64,000 nt of DNA. Source: Limnohabitans sp. Rim28 (GTDB lineage Bacteria > Pseudomonadota > Gammaproteobacteria > Burkholderiales > Burkholderiaceae_C). The position numbers and the translations under genes are program-made. How positions within the stretch are numbered: position 1 is the stretch's first letter; each line of letters starts with the position of its first letter. The DNA is taken from assembly GCF_000293865.2 (NCBI RefSeq), contig NZ_ALKN02000001.1:310001-374000 (forward strand). The letters are read 5' to 3'. Positions 17,782 through 27,608 of this stretch are shown here, piece after piece. Below the pieces are notes generated by a model. It worked only from the letters and a program-made list of their open reading frames with translations. It was not told the DNA's origin and ran no database searches.

Positions 17782-18825
17782 ATGTCCCTGATCCCTTATG
17801 CCCTCGCCCGCTCCTTTTTGTTCAAGATGGACCCGGAAGAGGCACACGACCTGACCATCGAGGGCTTGGCCCGCACCCAAAACACCCCCCTCGACCGCGT
17901 TTACCGCCAACCCTTTGTGGCCCAACCCATCACCTTGGCGGGTCTGCAGTTTCCCAACCGGGTGGGCTTGGCCGCAGGCCTGGACAAAAACGCCCGCTGC
18001 ATTGACGGCCTGGGCGCCATGGGTTTTGGCTTTGTCGAAGTCGGCACCGTCACCCCCAAGGCCCAGCCAGGTAACCCCCAACCCCGCATGTTCCGCTTGC
18101 CTGATGCGCAAGCCTTGATCAACCGACTGGGCTTCAACAACGACGGACTCGAGGCCTTTGTGGCCAACGTCAAGCGCTCCAAATTTCGCCAACAGGGGCG
18201 CCTTTTGGGCCTGAACATCGGCAAGAACGCTGCAACCCCGATTGAAAACGCCACCGACGATTACCTCATTGCGCTGGCCGGTGTGTACCCGCATGCCGAT
18301 TACGTGACCGTGAACATCTCCAGCCCCAACACCAAAAACCTGCGCGCCCTGCAAAGCGATGAGGCATTGGACGGCCTGCTGGGCGCCTTGGTGGCGCGGC
18401 GCGAAGAACTGGCATCCGAACACGGCCGCCGCGTACCCATGTTCTTGAAAATCGCCCCGGATCTGGACGAGACCCAAGTGGGCGTGATTGCCGCTACGCT
18501 GCAAAAGCACGGCATGGACGGCGTGATCGCCACCAACACCACCCTCGCACGTGACGCCGTGAGCGGCCTGCCCCATGCCGAAGAAATGGGCGGCCTGTCA
18601 GGTTCGCCTGTTTTGGACAGCAGCAACCGCGTGATCCGCGGGCTGCGCACCGCCTTGGGCAAAGACTTCCCCATCATCGGCGTGGGCGGCATCCTGAGCG
18701 GACACGACGCGATTTCAAAAATAGAAGCCGGAGCCGACGTGGTGCAGATTTACACCGGCCTCATCTACAAAGGCCCGGCGCTGGTGACAGAAGTGGCGAG
18801 TGCGCTGCAGCAGATGAAGCGCTGA
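17782..18825 (+). CDS. pyrD: Dihydroorotate dehydrogenase (quinone), class 2
   Basis: FMN enzyme of 347 residues at the inner membrane, oxidising dihydroorotate to orotate with quinone in pyrimidine synthesis. The N-terminal membrane-associated helix ([20 protein letters not shown]), the FMN-region strings GLAAGLDKN and [14 protein letters not shown] with the catalytic serine of class 2 enzymes, and [12 protein letters not shown] are all present. The ATG at 17782 gives the canonical [14 protein letters not shown] start. Confidence 0.96.
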   Translation: MSLIPYALARSFLFKMDPEEAHDLTIEGLARTQNTPLDRVYRQPFVAQPITLAGLQFPNRVGLAAGLDKNARCIDGLGAMGFGFVEVGTVTPKAQPGNPQPRMFRLPDAQALINRLGFNNDGLEAFVANVKRSKFRQQGRLLGLNIGKNAATPIENATDDYLIALAGVYPHADYVTVNISSPNTKNLRALQSDEALDGLLGALVARREELASEHGRRVPMFLKIAPDLDETQVGVIAATLQKHGMDGVIATNTTLARDAVSGLPHAEEMGGLSGSPVLDSSNRVIRGLRTALGKDFPIIGVGGILSGHDAISKIEAGADVVQIYTGLIYKGPALVTEVASALQQMKR

Positions 18826-18850
18826 AGCCTAGAGCACCCTTCGCGCGTTG

Positions 18851-19144
18851 TCACGACTGCGCAGGGGGGTGCTCCGCCAAATAGCGCCTCAATGCTTGGT
18901 TGATGCGCGTTTGCCAACCCTGCCCTTGCGCGCGAAAAGCCTCCAGGATGTCCTTGTCCAAGCGAATGGCCACCTGCTCCTTGACACCACTGCCTGCTGG
19001 CCTGCCCCGTTTGCGGACCAGCGCCAGTCCGTGCGCCAACTCCTCTGGCGTAGCCGGGCGCTCGTCCTCATCCTGGCCATCCCACACATAGGGGGCCTCG
19101 CGCTCTTTGACCTTCAAAGCCGTGATCACGTCTTTACGGCTCAT
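18851..19144 (-). CDS. brnA: BrnA antitoxin
   Basis: A 97-residue antitoxin of the type II BrnT/BrnA pair. After an acidic central part (VWDGQDEDERPATPEEL) the C-terminal ribbon-helix-helix DNA-binding segment reads VKEQVAIRLDKDILEAFRAQ followed by WQTRINQALRRYLAEH, the BrnA signature. The start at 19144 (MSRKDVITAL) lies inside the last codons of brnT, so translation is coupled. BrnA normally binds BrnT and represses the shared promoter. The toxin-first order is typical for this family. Confidence 0.9.
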   Translation of the reverse strand: MSRKDVITALKVKEREAPYVWDGQDEDERPATPEELAHGLALVRKRGRPAGSGVKEQVAIRLDKDILEAFRAQGQGWQTRINQALRRYLAEHPPAQS

Positions 19145-19433
19145 CGCATTCGTTTTCGATCCAGACAAGGTACGCCTCTCTTTCTTCACGGCTGGCACGG
19201 CGGAAACTGATGATTCGACAAGACCCATCACGTGCCACATGGATCACCGTCAGTACAGCCAGAAACCCCATCGCATAGGACATGGACAATGTTCGAGGTT
19301 CTGCGTGGCGAACCACCGGGATGTCGAGCCGGTAACGGGAATCCAGAACAGCCCCTGCCGAGGCAAAGTCCAGCCCATGCTTGCGCAGGTTGATTTGCCT
19401 CTTGGCTTCGTCCCAACTCAGCTTGGCATCCAT
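19134..19433 (-). CDS. brnT: BrnT toxin (ribonuclease)
   Basis: A 99-residue RelE-fold toxin that cleaves RNA in the BrnTA family. Hallmarks are LSWDEAKRQINLRKHGLDF at the start and RIISFRRASREEREAY near the end, with RxISxRxAxxxE as the catalytic face. The start at 19433 is the only Met before the conserved region. A good promoter (TTGACG-17-TACATT) ends only six bases before this ATG, so the mRNA may be leaderless. The brnA start overlaps its last 11 bases. Confidence 0.9.
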   Translation of the reverse strand: MDAKLSWDEAKRQINLRKHGLDFASAGAVLDSRYRLDIPVVRHAEPRTLSMSYAMGFLAVLTVIHVARDGSCRIISFRRASREEREAYLVWIENECDEP

Positions 19434-19439
19434 TGAATT

Positions 19440-19468
19440 AATGTAGATGCGTTTAATAAAAACGTCAA
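19440..19468 (-). promoter_or_regulatory. Predicted promoter of brnTA
   Basis: On the minus strand TTGACG (19463-19468) and TACATT (19440-19445) are separated by exactly 17 bases. Transcription would begin about seven bases downstream of the -10 box, at or next to the A of the brnT start codon (19433). No ribosome-binding site exists between them. Confidence 0.6.
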
Positions 19469-19503
19469 GGCTTTTGAAGCCTGCGGTGTACTGACCCTCG
19501 CGA

Positions 19504-20322
19504 TCAATCCTTGAAATACACCAGCTGGTGCGTGCTCGCCAGCAGCTGCCCTTCGGGGCTCCACAGCTCGCCGGTCTGGTCAAAGTAACCGTGGCGGTAG
19601 TTGAGTGCCTTGGCCACGCCCAGCACATGGCGCGTACCGATTTGCGCCAGCAAGGCGCTGTCGGCGTGGAAATAGGTGGTGAGGGACACCGTGCCGATCA
19701 TCGCGCGGCGGCGGCGGCGGATGTAGATGCGCGGAAAAAAACTGTCGCTCAAGGCGGCCAAAGAGGCAAAGTCCAGCGCACGCGGCGGCTCGTCGCGCAA
19801 CCACAGGGTCGAGCGCGAGTGCGCTTGCTCTTGCTCATCAAAGGCTGCGGGGAATGCGCCTTCGACAAAGCGCATGTCGTAGCGCTGCGGCCAAGGCGGC
19901 ATGCCTTTGACCAGCATGCGCGGCACGGCGTCTGGGGCGGGCACATTGGCGGGCATCACAGCTTCAACATTCGACCAAGTCTCGCGCCGCACCGCAAACA
20001 CGGCGGTGGCGGTGGCCACGACGCCCTCCGTGTCATGGACCGTTTGATGGGCTTCGATGATCCAGTGCTGGGTCGATCGGTTGGTGCGCACGGGCCGCGC
20101 CACAAAGCGAATCTCGCCATCGGCCACCGGGGCCGCAAAGTTGACCGTCAGGGCCAGGGGCTCGCCCAGACGCTCAGGATGCAACAGAGCGGCCTGCAAC
20201 AACTGCGCCGCCGTGGTGCCCCCAAACGGCCCCACCATGTTGGCGTAGGCCGGGTGGGTTGCGCCCATGAATTCGTGGCGTGAGGTGGAGCGCAGGGCGA
20301 TGGCTTCGTCAAGAGGGTGCAT
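19504..20322 (-). CDS. Acyl-CoA thioesterase (TesB-like double hotdog)
   Basis: A 272-residue protein with two hotdog halves, as in TesB/thioesterase-like superfamily members that hydrolyse acyl-CoA. The first half has ANMVGPFGGTTAAQLLQAAL and PLALTVNFAAPVADG; the second has SFFPRIYIRRRRRAMIGTVSLT with a striking run of arginines, and ALLAQIGTRHVLGVA. The start at 20322 (MHPLDEAIAL) is chosen as the compact form; ATG at 20358 would add 12 residues. The physiological substrate is unknown. It reads toward brnTA, separated by 70 bases. Confidence 0.78.
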   Translation of the reverse strand: MHPLDEAIALRSTSRHEFMGATHPAYANMVGPFGGTTAAQLLQAALLHPERLGEPLALTVNFAAPVADGEIRFVARPVRTNRSTQHWIIEAHQTVHDTEGVVATATAVFAVRRETWSNVEAVMPANVPAPDAVPRMLVKGMPPWPQRYDMRFVEGAFPAAFDEQEQAHSRSTLWLRDEPPRALDFASLAALSDSFFPRIYIRRRRRAMIGTVSLTTYFHADSALLAQIGTRHVLGVAKALNYRHGYFDQTGELWSPEGQLLASTHQLVYFKD

Positions 20323-20489
20323 TCGGTCGCTGGATGGAAAGTGGGTGTCCCCGATCATAAAAGCACCACCCGCACCCGACTGTCCCGCATGAACAGCCCC
20401 ACAATCCCCAAAGACCGTGCCCAAAGCTGTGGACAAGTGCAGGGACAAGCCGGCTAAGCCCCACCCCACAAGGGCTGGCAGGGTGTGCT

Positions 20490-20515
20490 CAAAAAAGCAT
20501 CAATACGGCTTGATG
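20490..20515 (-). terminator. Predicted intrinsic terminator after parC
   Basis: On the minus strand a six-base stem, CATCAA/TTGATG with a six-base loop (20498-20515), is followed by a run of six T. It lies 13 bases beyond the parC stop. The stem is short and A/T-containing, so efficiency is uncertain. Confidence 0.5.
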
Positions 20516-20527
20516 ACTGCGCCCTGA

Positions 20528-22891
20528 TCACGCCACCCGCGTCACCCGGTTCGGCTTGAAGCCCAAGTCCGCCACTTTGCCTTTTTTGGCACGGGCGGTT
20601 TTGGCGTTGTTCAGGCTGCGGATTTCCAGCGTTTCTTCGCGCGCTTTGCCGCCCCGGCCAATGCCTTCGATCTTCACGCTGCGCGTGTAGGCCGCCGCAC
20701 CTGCCAGGGTGTCCTTGACTTCCAGGTCGATGAGCATCAGGCCCCGGCCGCCTTTTTCCATGGTCTTGAGTTCGCTGATCTCAAAGGTCAGCACGCGGCC
20801 GCCCGTGCTGGCGCAGCAGACGCTGGTGGCTGCCGGCATGGCTGGCTGGTCGGCAGGCACGGTGGCGCTGGAGCCGCTCACGTGGCTAGGAGCGCAGACG
20901 GTTTCGCCCTCGCCCAGGCTGATGAAGGCCTTGCCTGCTTTGTTGCGAGAAATCATGTTCTCGACCGAAGCCATGAAGCCGTAGCCGCCTGAGCCGCTCA
21001 GCAGCAGCGTGGCGTGGGCCGGGCCTGCAAAGTAGTGGGCAATTTGCGTGGTGGCTTCCAGCTCAATCAGCGTGGTCACCGGTTGGCCGTCACCGCGTGC
21101 GCCAGGCAGTGTGGCCACGGGCACGCTGTAGATGCGCCCGTTGCTGCCAAACATCAGCAGCGTGTCCACCGTGCGGCAATCGAAGGTGCCATACAGGCCG
21201 TCGCCCGCCTTGAAGGCAAAACTCGTGGCATCGTGGCCGTGGCCCGTGCGCGCACGGACCCAGCCTTTTTCGGACACAACCACCGTCACGGGCTCGTCCA
21301 CCACCTTGACTTCGGCGATGGCTTTTTTCTCTTCCTGGATCAGCGTGCGGCGCGGGTCGGCGAAGGTCTTGGCATCCTGTTCGATCTCTTTGACCATCAG
21401 GCGGCGCAGCGCAGCGGGGCTGCCCAAAATTTCTTCCAACTTGCCTTGTTCACCGCGCAGCTCACTCAGCTCTTGCTCGATCTTGATGGCCTCCAGGCGG
21501 GCCAGTTGACGCAGGCGGATTTCGAGGATGTCTTCGGCTTGGCGGTCGCTCAAGCGGAAGGCCTCGATCAGCGCGGGCTTGGGCTCGTCGCTGTGGCGGA
21601 TGATGCGGATCACCTCGTCGATGTTCAGCAGCACCAGCTGGCGGCCTTCCAGAATGTGGATGCGGTCCAGCACTTTGTTCAAGCGGTGCTGGCTGCGGCG
21701 GGTGATGGTGGTCTGGCGGAAGCTGATCCACTCCACCAGCATCTGGCGCAGCGACTTCTGGATCGGCTTGCCATCGATGCCCACGGACGTCATGTTGATC
21801 GGCGCAGACGTTTCCAGGCTGGTGTGGGCCAGCAAGGCGGTGATGAGTTCTTGCTGTTCGATGCGGCTGGTTTTGGGCTCGAACACCAAGCGCACGGCGG
21901 CGTCTTTGCTCGATTCGTCACGCACCACATCGAGCACGGCCAACAGGCTGGCCTTGAGTTGCATTTGGTCGGTGCTGAGCGCTTTTTTGCCGGCCTTGAC
22001 TTTGGGGTTGGTGAGTTCTTCAATCTCTTCGAGCACGCGCTGAGAGCTGACGCCTTGCGGCAGTTCGGTCACCACCAACTGCCATTGGCTGCGGGCGAGT
22101 TCTTCGATCTTCCAGCGGGCACGGACCTTCAGGCTGCCGCGCCCCGTGCGGTAGGCGTCGGCAATGTCGCTGGCCGGGCTGATGATCTGGCCGCCACCGG
22201 GGTAGTCGGGGCCAGGAATGATGGCCATCAACTCGCTGTCGCTGAGCTTGTCGTTCTTGATCAGCGCCACGCAGGCGTCGGCCACTTCGCGCAGGTTGTG
22301 GCTGGGGATTTCGGTGGCCAGGCCCACGGCAATGCCGCTGGCACCGTTGAGCAAGCTGAAGGGCAAGCGGGCGGGCAGCTGGCGCGGTTCTTCGGTGGAA
22401 CCGTCGTAGTTGGGGATGAAGTCCACCGTGCCCATGTCGATCTCATCCAGCAGCAAGCTGGTGATGCGCGACAAACGCGCTTCGGTGTAGCGCATGGCGG
22501 CCGCACCGTCGCCGTCGCGCGAGCCAAAGTTACCCTGGCCGTCGATCAAGGGGTAACGCTGAGAAAAGTCTTGCGCCATGCGCACCAGTGCATCGTAGGC
22601 GGCGGTGTCCCCGTGCGGGTGGTAGCGGCCCAGCACATCGCCCACCACGCGGGCGCTTTTGACCGGCTTGGCGGCGGTGTTGTTGTTCGGGCCGCTGTAG
22701 GACAGACCCATGCGGTCCATCGAATACAAAATGCGGCGCTGCACCGGCTTTTGGCCGTCGCACACATCGGGCAAGGCGCGGCCTTTGACGACGGACAGCG
22801 CGTATTCCAGGTAAGCACGCTGGGCGTAGGCGCCCAGGTGGTCGCCTTCGGGTGCGGCGGTGGGTTCGGGGGTCAACAGGTCAATGGTCAT
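20528..22891 (-). CDS. parC: DNA topoisomerase IV subunit A
   Basis: A 787-residue type II topoisomerase subunit that breaks and rejoins DNA during chromosome decatenation. The winged-helix core carries the catalytic tyrosine in [30 protein letters not shown] and [18 protein letters not shown] (the quinolone region) precede it. The C-terminal beta-pinwheel strings [10 protein letters not shown] and [16 protein letters not shown] identify ParC rather than GyrA, as does its pairing with parE 87 bases upstream. ParC C-terminal domains are shorter than those of GyrA, and this length fits. Confidence 0.95.
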   Translation of the reverse strand: MTIDLLTPEPTAAPEGDHLGAYAQRAYLEYALSVVKGRALPDVCDGQKPVQRRILYSMDRMGLSYSGPNNNTAAKPVKSARVVGDVLGRYHPHGDTAAYDALVRMAQDFSQRYPLIDGQGNFGSRDGDGAAAMRYTEARLSRITSLLLDEIDMGTVDFIPNYDGSTEEPRQLPARLPFSLLNGASGIAVGLATEIPSHNLREVADACVALIKNDKLSDSELMAIIPGPDYPGGGQIISPASDIADAYRTGRGSLKVRARWKIEELARSQWQLVVTELPQGVSSQRVLEEIEELTNPKVKAGKKALSTDQMQLKASLLAVLDVVRDESSKDAAVRLVFEPKTSRIEQQELITALLAHTSLETSAPINMTSVGIDGKPIQKSLRQMLVEWISFRQTTITRRSQHRLNKVLDRIHILEGRQLVLLNIDEVIRIIRHSDEPKPALIEAFRLSDRQAEDILEIRLRQLARLEAIKIEQELSELRGEQGKLEEILGSPAALRRLMVKEIEQDAKTFADPRRTLIQEEKKAIAEVKVVDEPVTVVVSEKGWVRARTGHGHDATSFAFKAGDGLYGTFDCRTVDTLLMFGSNGRIYSVPVATLPGARGDGQPVTTLIELEATTQIAHYFAGPAHATLLLSGSGGYGFMASVENMISRNKAGKAFISLGEGETVCAPSHVSGSSATVPADQPAMPAATSVCCASTGGRVLTFEISELKTMEKGGRGLMLIDLEVKDTLAGAAAYTRSVKIEGIGRGGKAREETLEIRSLNNAKTARAKKGKVADLGFKPNRVTRVA

Positions 22892-22940
22892 CAGGTTCTT
22901 TCAGGGTAGGCGCCTGCCTGCGGGCGTTGGATTTGCTCAG

Positions 22941-22970
22941 ACATTTCGCCCACGGGGTGGGCTCCTACAG
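22941..22970. repeat. REP-like palindromic element between parE and parC
   Basis: The minus strand reads TAGGAGCCCACCCCGTGG (within 22951-22968) continuing into GCGAAAT. The CCCAC..GTGGG part folds into a short hairpin, and the TAGGAG head resembles the REP/RAYT-associated repeats of Pseudomonas and other proteobacteria. No second copy was noticed in the window, so the repeat nature is inferred from family resemblance. Confidence 0.45.
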
Positions 22971-22978
22971 GGAATTCG

Positions 22979-24970
22979 TCACACGTCGATGTCGATGCTG
23001 TCGCCGTGCAGTTCCATCAGTTCTCGGCGGGCGGCCGCTTCGCCTTTGCCCATGAGCTGGGTCATCAGGTTTTCAGTGCCCGCGTTGTCCAAAGGGCCCA
23101 GCTCGATCGGCAGCAAGCGGCGCGTGTCGGGGTTGAGGGTGGTGTCCCACAGCTGCTCAGCGCTCATCTCGCCCAAGCCCTTGAAGCGGCTGATGCTCCA
23201 GCCGCCTTCTTTCACACCGTCTTTGCGCAGCTTGTCGATGATGGCGGTGAGCTCACCTTCGTCCAGGGCATAGGCTTTGGATGCGGGCTTTTTGCCGCGT
23301 GCAGGCGCATCGACGCGGAACAACGGAGGCCTTGCCACATACAAATGGCCAGCTTCGATGAGCTTGGGAAAGTGGCGGAAGAACAAGGTGAGCAGCAGCA
23401 CCTGGATGTGCGAGCCGTCCACGTCCGCGTCCGACAAGATGCACACCTTGCCGTAGCGCAGGTTGCTCAAGTCAGGGGCGTCGTTGGGGCCATGCGGGTC
23501 CACCCCGATGGCCACAGAGATGTCGTGGATCTCGTTGTTGGCAAACAGGCGGTCGCGGTCCACCTCCCAGGTGTTGAGCACCTTGCCGCGCAGGGGCAAG
23601 ATGGCCTGGCACTCTTTGTTGCGGCCCATTTTGGCGCTGCCGCCCGCCGAGTCGCCCTCGACCAAAAACACCTCGTTGTGCAGGATGTCTTTGCTCTCGC
23701 AGTCGGTCAGTTTGCCAGGCAACACGGCCACGCCGGAGCTCTTGCGTTTTTCGACTTTTTGGCCTGCCTTCTGGCGGGTTTGCGCGGCCTTGATGGCCAG
23801 TTCGGCCAGTTTTTTGCCGTAATCCACATGCTCGTTCAGCCACAGCTCCAGCGCCGGACGCACATAGCTGGAGACCAGCCGGACTGCGTCACGCGAATTC
23901 AGACGCTCTTTGATCTGGCCCTGAAACTGCGGGTCCAGCACTTTGGCGCTCAGCACAAAGCTGGCGCGGGCGAACACGTCTTCGGGCATGAGCTTGACGC
24001 CCTTGGGCAGCAGACCATGCAGCTCGATGAAACTTTTGACCGCGGTGAACAGGCCATCGCGCAAACCGCTGTCGTGCGTGCCACCTGCGCTGGTGGGGAT
24101 CAGGTTGACATAGCTCTCGCGCACCGGCGCGCCGTCCTCGGTGAAGGCCACCGCCCATGAGGCGCCTTCGCCTTCGGCAAAACTGTCGTGGTTGGCGTCG
24201 GCAAAGCCCTCGCCTTCAAACAGCGGGATCACCGGATCGCCGTTCAAAGTCTGCGTGAGGTAGTCGCGCAGGCCTGCTTTGTATTGCCACTGCTGGGTTT
24301 CCTTGGTTTTTTCATGGACCAAGGTCACCGTCACGCCCGGCATCAGCACGGCTTTGCTGCGCAGCAAGTGCGTCAGCTCATTCATGGGCAGTGCGCTGGA
24401 CTCGAAATATTTGGCGTCAGGCCAGGCGCGCACGGTGGTGCCTTGTTTGCGATCCCCCTCGCCTGTGGCGCGTTGGACCAAAGGCTCGGTCACGTCGCCG
24501 CCCGAAAACACCAAGGTGGCCACTTGGCCTTCGCGGTAGCTGGTGGCTTCCAGCCGTTTGGACAACGCGTTGGTCACCGAAACGCCTACGCCATGCAGGC
24601 CGCCCGAGAAGCTGTAGGCCCCACCCTTGCCCTTGTCGAACTTGCCGCCCGCGTGCAGCCTGGTAAAAACCAGCTCAATCACCGGGGCGTTTTCTTCGGG
24701 GTGCAGACCAAAGGGAATGCCTCGGCCATCGTCTTCGATGCTGACCGAGCCATCGATGTGCAGGATGACCTTGATCTTTTTGCCGTGCCCCGCCAGCGCC
24801 TCGTCGGCGGCGTTGTCCAGCACCTCTTGGATGATGTGCAGGGGGTTGTCGGTGCGGGTGTACATGCCCGGGCGTTGCTTGACGGGCTCCAGGCCCTTCA
24901 AGACGCGGATCGAGCCCTCAGAGTAATCGCTGGATCCGCTGGGCGTTTTGACAGTTGTTTGGGTGACCAT
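22979..24970 (-). CDS. parE: DNA topoisomerase IV subunit B
   Basis: ATPase subunit (663 residues) of topoisomerase IV. GHKL ATPase motifs are EVLDNAADEALAGHG, DDGRGIPFG and GGLHGVGVSVTNALS; the TOPRIM metal site is LVEGDSAGGSAKMGRN with ILSDADVDGSH later. The start at 24970 (MVTQTTVKTPSG) is preferred to an upstream ATG at 25030, which would overlap the end of the MFS gene. It is followed by parC on the same strand and preceded 69 bases upstream by the MFS gene. Confidence 0.95.
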   Translation of the reverse strand: MVTQTTVKTPSGSSDYSEGSIRVLKGLEPVKQRPGMYTRTDNPLHIIQEVLDNAADEALAGHGKKIKVILHIDGSVSIEDDGRGIPFGLHPEENAPVIELVFTRLHAGGKFDKGKGGAYSFSGGLHGVGVSVTNALSKRLEATSYREGQVATLVFSGGDVTEPLVQRATGEGDRKQGTTVRAWPDAKYFESSALPMNELTHLLRSKAVLMPGVTVTLVHEKTKETQQWQYKAGLRDYLTQTLNGDPVIPLFEGEGFADANHDSFAEGEGASWAVAFTEDGAPVRESYVNLIPTSAGGTHDSGLRDGLFTAVKSFIELHGLLPKGVKLMPEDVFARASFVLSAKVLDPQFQGQIKERLNSRDAVRLVSSYVRPALELWLNEHVDYGKKLAELAIKAAQTRQKAGQKVEKRKSSGVAVLPGKLTDCESKDILHNEVFLVEGDSAGGSAKMGRNKECQAILPLRGKVLNTWEVDRDRLFANNEIHDISVAIGVDPHGPNDAPDLSNLRYGKVCILSDADVDGSHIQVLLLTLFFRHFPKLIEAGHLYVARPPLFRVDAPARGKKPASKAYALDEGELTAIIDKLRKDGVKEGGWSISRFKGLGEMSAEQLWDTTLNPDTRRLLPIELGPLDNAGTENLMTQLMGKGEAAARRELMELHGDSIDIDV

Positions 24971-25039
24971 GGGGGCGAATTGTAGAGGGATTTCAGGCGA
25001 ACCACTGGATGCAAACACAGTCCCTTGCATCTGATCGCG

Positions 25040-26221
25040 TCAAGGGCTCTTGCCGTGAGCGCTGGCGGGCCGAAGCCGCCAGCCCCATTGAGAACCCCAG
25101 CCCACCACCGCACCCACCACCCAGAAAACAGGCCCAACCCCTGCTACGGCACCCGCAGCACCAAAAAGCATGGGCATGAGGACGCTGGACGCGTTGATGC
25201 TCATCAGCCTCAGCGCCAGCGCCTCGCCGTGGCGGTGCGGCGGGGTGATCTGGTGCAAGGTGCTCATGATCATGGGCTGCGCTGTGCCCAAGACCAAGCC
25301 CAGCAAGATCGAACACAGGCCCATGGCCCAAGCCGTGGGCATGAAGGGGTAAAGCCCAAACAAAACTGCCGTGCATGCCATCGAGCCCGTGATGATCTGG
25401 TACTCCTTCACATGGCGCGAGATGAAAGGCAGGCACACGCGAATGAATGTGGCCGCAACGGCAAAAGCACCCAAAATGGTGCCCACCACGGAAGCGCTGT
25501 AACCACGCTCATGGCCCAGCACCGGAACGACAAAAGTGTGCACATCCCAACACGAGGACAACACCCAATTGACCCCCAGCAAACGGCGCATCATGGGCTC
25601 GGCCAGCAAATCCATGGCCCGGCGAGGCTGCACCTCACCGGGCGCTTTGGGGGCATGCAACTCGGGCACCGACCGCACCCAGAACCAAGTGCTCAAGGGC
25701 AACATGGCCAACAACAAAAAGGCCCACTGAAAGCCTGCAATGTGGGCGGGTTGCGGTCCGGCAAAGTCGATCAACAAACCCGCCATGACGGGGCCCAAAA
25801 AGTTGGAAATGGCCGGGCCGATCGACAGCCAACTGAAAGCCACACGCAGCTCAGCGGGGTTTTGGGCCATGCGGCCCACATGGCGCTGCAGGGCGATCAC
25901 CGCCATGCCTGTAGCGCCGCCCGTGGCCAAAGCGCTCAGGCACAAGACCGGAAAAATGGGCCAAATGGCCGACAAACTGGCCCCCACAGACGAGATGGCC
26001 ACGCTGATCATCAAGGGTTTTTTGAGGCCTGTGCGGTCAATGTATCGGCCTGCGGGCAAGGCCAAAAAAACCTGAGTCAGGGCAAACAAAGCCAACAAGG
26101 CGCCCACGGCCAAAGGGCTGTAGCCTTGCTTCAACGCGAGCAATGGCGTGGCCATGCGCATGCCCGCCATGCAGGCGTGCAAGAAAATTTGGCCCGCGAT
26201 CAGTTGGGGGAGTGTCTTCAT
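25040..26221 (-). CDS. MFS transporter
   Basis: A 393-residue major facilitator protein with about 12 hydrophobic segments. The first loop has LPAGRYIDRTGLKKPLM, close to the G-x-x-x-D-R-x-G-R-K/R motif of the superfamily, which here reads GRYIDRTGLKK. Helix stretches such as LIAGQIFLHACMAGM and MGLCSILLGLVLGTAQPM are clear. The substrate is unknown; drug or small metabolite export is typical of such carriers. It sits 31 bases downstream of rmuC in a minus-strand run of closely spaced genes. Confidence 0.8.
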   Translation of the reverse strand: MKTLPQLIAGQIFLHACMAGMRMATPLLALKQGYSPLAVGALLALFALTQVFLALPAGRYIDRTGLKKPLMISVAISSVGASLSAIWPIFPVLCLSALATGGATGMAVIALQRHVGRMAQNPAELRVAFSWLSIGPAISNFLGPVMAGLLIDFAGPQPAHIAGFQWAFLLLAMLPLSTWFWVRSVPELHAPKAPGEVQPRRAMDLLAEPMMRRLLGVNWVLSSCWDVHTFVVPVLGHERGYSASVVGTILGAFAVAATFIRVCLPFISRHVKEYQIITGSMACTAVLFGLYPFMPTAWAMGLCSILLGLVLGTAQPMIMSTLHQITPPHRHGEALALRLMSINASSVLMPMLFGAAGAVAGVGPVFWVVGAVVGWGSQWGWRLRPASAHGKSP

Positions 26222-26252
26222 GTCAGGTGCCCCCCGGTTTCCAAAGGGCGAA

Positions 26253-27608
26253 TCAGTGCTCGCTGCCGGGCAACAAAGCCTGGGCCTCGGGTTCTGGCAA
26301 GGCATCGACCTGGCGCAAAGCCCGGTGCATGACATTGCTGCGGGTTTGGGCCTGGTCCAGCGTGTTGAGCACGGTTTGCGTCTGGTTGCGCACCTTGTCC
26401 AGCACATCGCCAAACTTGCCAAACTCGGTCTTGACGGCGCCGAGCACCTGCCAGACTTCGCTAGAACGCTTTTCGAGTGCGAGGGTTCTGAACCCCATTT
26501 GCAGGGCGTTGAGCATGGCCATCAGGTTGGTCGGGCCCGCCAAGGTCACACGGTGCTCGCGTTGGAGGGTCTCCATCAGGCCTGGCCGGCGCAGCACTTC
26601 GGCGTAAAGGCCTTCGGTGGGCAAAAACATGACCGCAAAGTCGGTGGTGTGGGGCGGCTCCAAATACTTTTCGGCGATCGACTTGGCTTCAAGCTTGATG
26701 CGGCTCTCAAGTGCCTTGGCGCACAACTCGGCCTGCACCGGGTCGGCGCGGCCTTGAGCCTCGAGCAAGCGTTCGTAGTCCTCATTCGGAAACTTGGCAT
26801 CGATCGGCAACCAAACCGGCTCGCCGTGGTCTGAACGACCTGGCAAGCGGATGGCAAAGTCCACCCGATTTTTGTCACCCGGGCGTGTGGCCACTTGCAC
26901 CGCGTATTGCTCGGGCGTGAGCACTTGTTCCAGCAAAGACGCCAATTGCGCCTCGCCAAACATGCCCCGTGTTTTGACGTTGGTCAGCAGGTGCTTGAGA
27001 TCGCCCACCCCTTGGGCCAAGGTGTTCATTTCGCCCAAGCCCTTGTGCACTTGCTCCAAGCGATCGGCCACTTGTTTGAAGCTCTCGCCCAAACGGGCTT
27101 GCAGCGTGGCCTGCAGTTTTTCGTCCACGGTCTGGCGCATTTCATCCAACTTGGCAGCATTGCTTTGCTGAAGCTGCGACAGCTGGGTTTCCATGGTGCC
27201 GCGCATCTCGGTCAAACGCCGGGCATTGGCCTCTGACAAAGCATTGACCTGCTGGGCCAGGCTGTCGGTCAGGCTTTTTTGCAGCAAGGCCAACTGCTGG
27301 GCCAGCGCGTCGATTTGTTGATTTTGCGTTCGGGTGGTTTCAGCGCCTTGCTGCAGCAAGGATTGCTGGAACAAGCTGAGGTTTTGCATCGCTTCTTGAC
27401 GGCCTTGCACACCGGATTGGCTGATCTCGGTGCGCAGCGCGCGCTCAAGGCGGTCGGTCTGTGCCTGCAAGGCTGCAAACTGCTGTTGTTGCCACGCTGT
27501 TTGCTCGGCTGTGGTTTTGTCATGGGAGGCCGAACGCCCTCTCATGAGCAAACCGAGCACCAGCAACAGGTTCAGCCCACCCAAGGCCAGCAAGACCCCT
27601 TCAATCAT
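26253..27608 (-). CDS. rmuC: DNA recombination protein RmuC
   Basis: A 451-residue protein of the RmuC family, linked to limiting DNA inversions and recombination at repeats. One N-terminal membrane helix (EGVLLALGGLNLLLVLGLLM) is followed by a long coiled coil (about residues 30-190, rich in Gln, Leu and Glu) and the nuclease-like RmuC domain with RGMFGEAQLASLLEQVL, VDFAIRLPG and PIDAKFPNEDYERL. The start ATG overlaps the stop of the dehydrogenase gene (ATGA), so the pair is translationally coupled. Confidence 0.93.
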   Translation of the reverse strand: MIEGVLLALGGLNLLLVLGLLMRGRSASHDKTTAEQTAWQQQQFAALQAQTDRLERALRTEISQSGVQGRQEAMQNLSLFQQSLLQQGAETTRTQNQQIDALAQQLALLQKSLTDSLAQQVNALSEANARRLTEMRGTMETQLSQLQQSNAAKLDEMRQTVDEKLQATLQARLGESFKQVADRLEQVHKGLGEMNTLAQGVGDLKHLLTNVKTRGMFGEAQLASLLEQVLTPEQYAVQVATRPGDKNRVDFAIRLPGRSDHGEPVWLPIDAKFPNEDYERLLEAQGRADPVQAELCAKALESRIKLEAKSIAEKYLEPPHTTDFAVMFLPTEGLYAEVLRRPGLMETLQREHRVTLAGPTNLMAMLNALQMGFRTLALEKRSSEVWQVLGAVKTEFGKFGDVLDKVRNQTQTVLNTLDQAQTRSNVMHRALRQVDALPEPEAQALLPGSEH

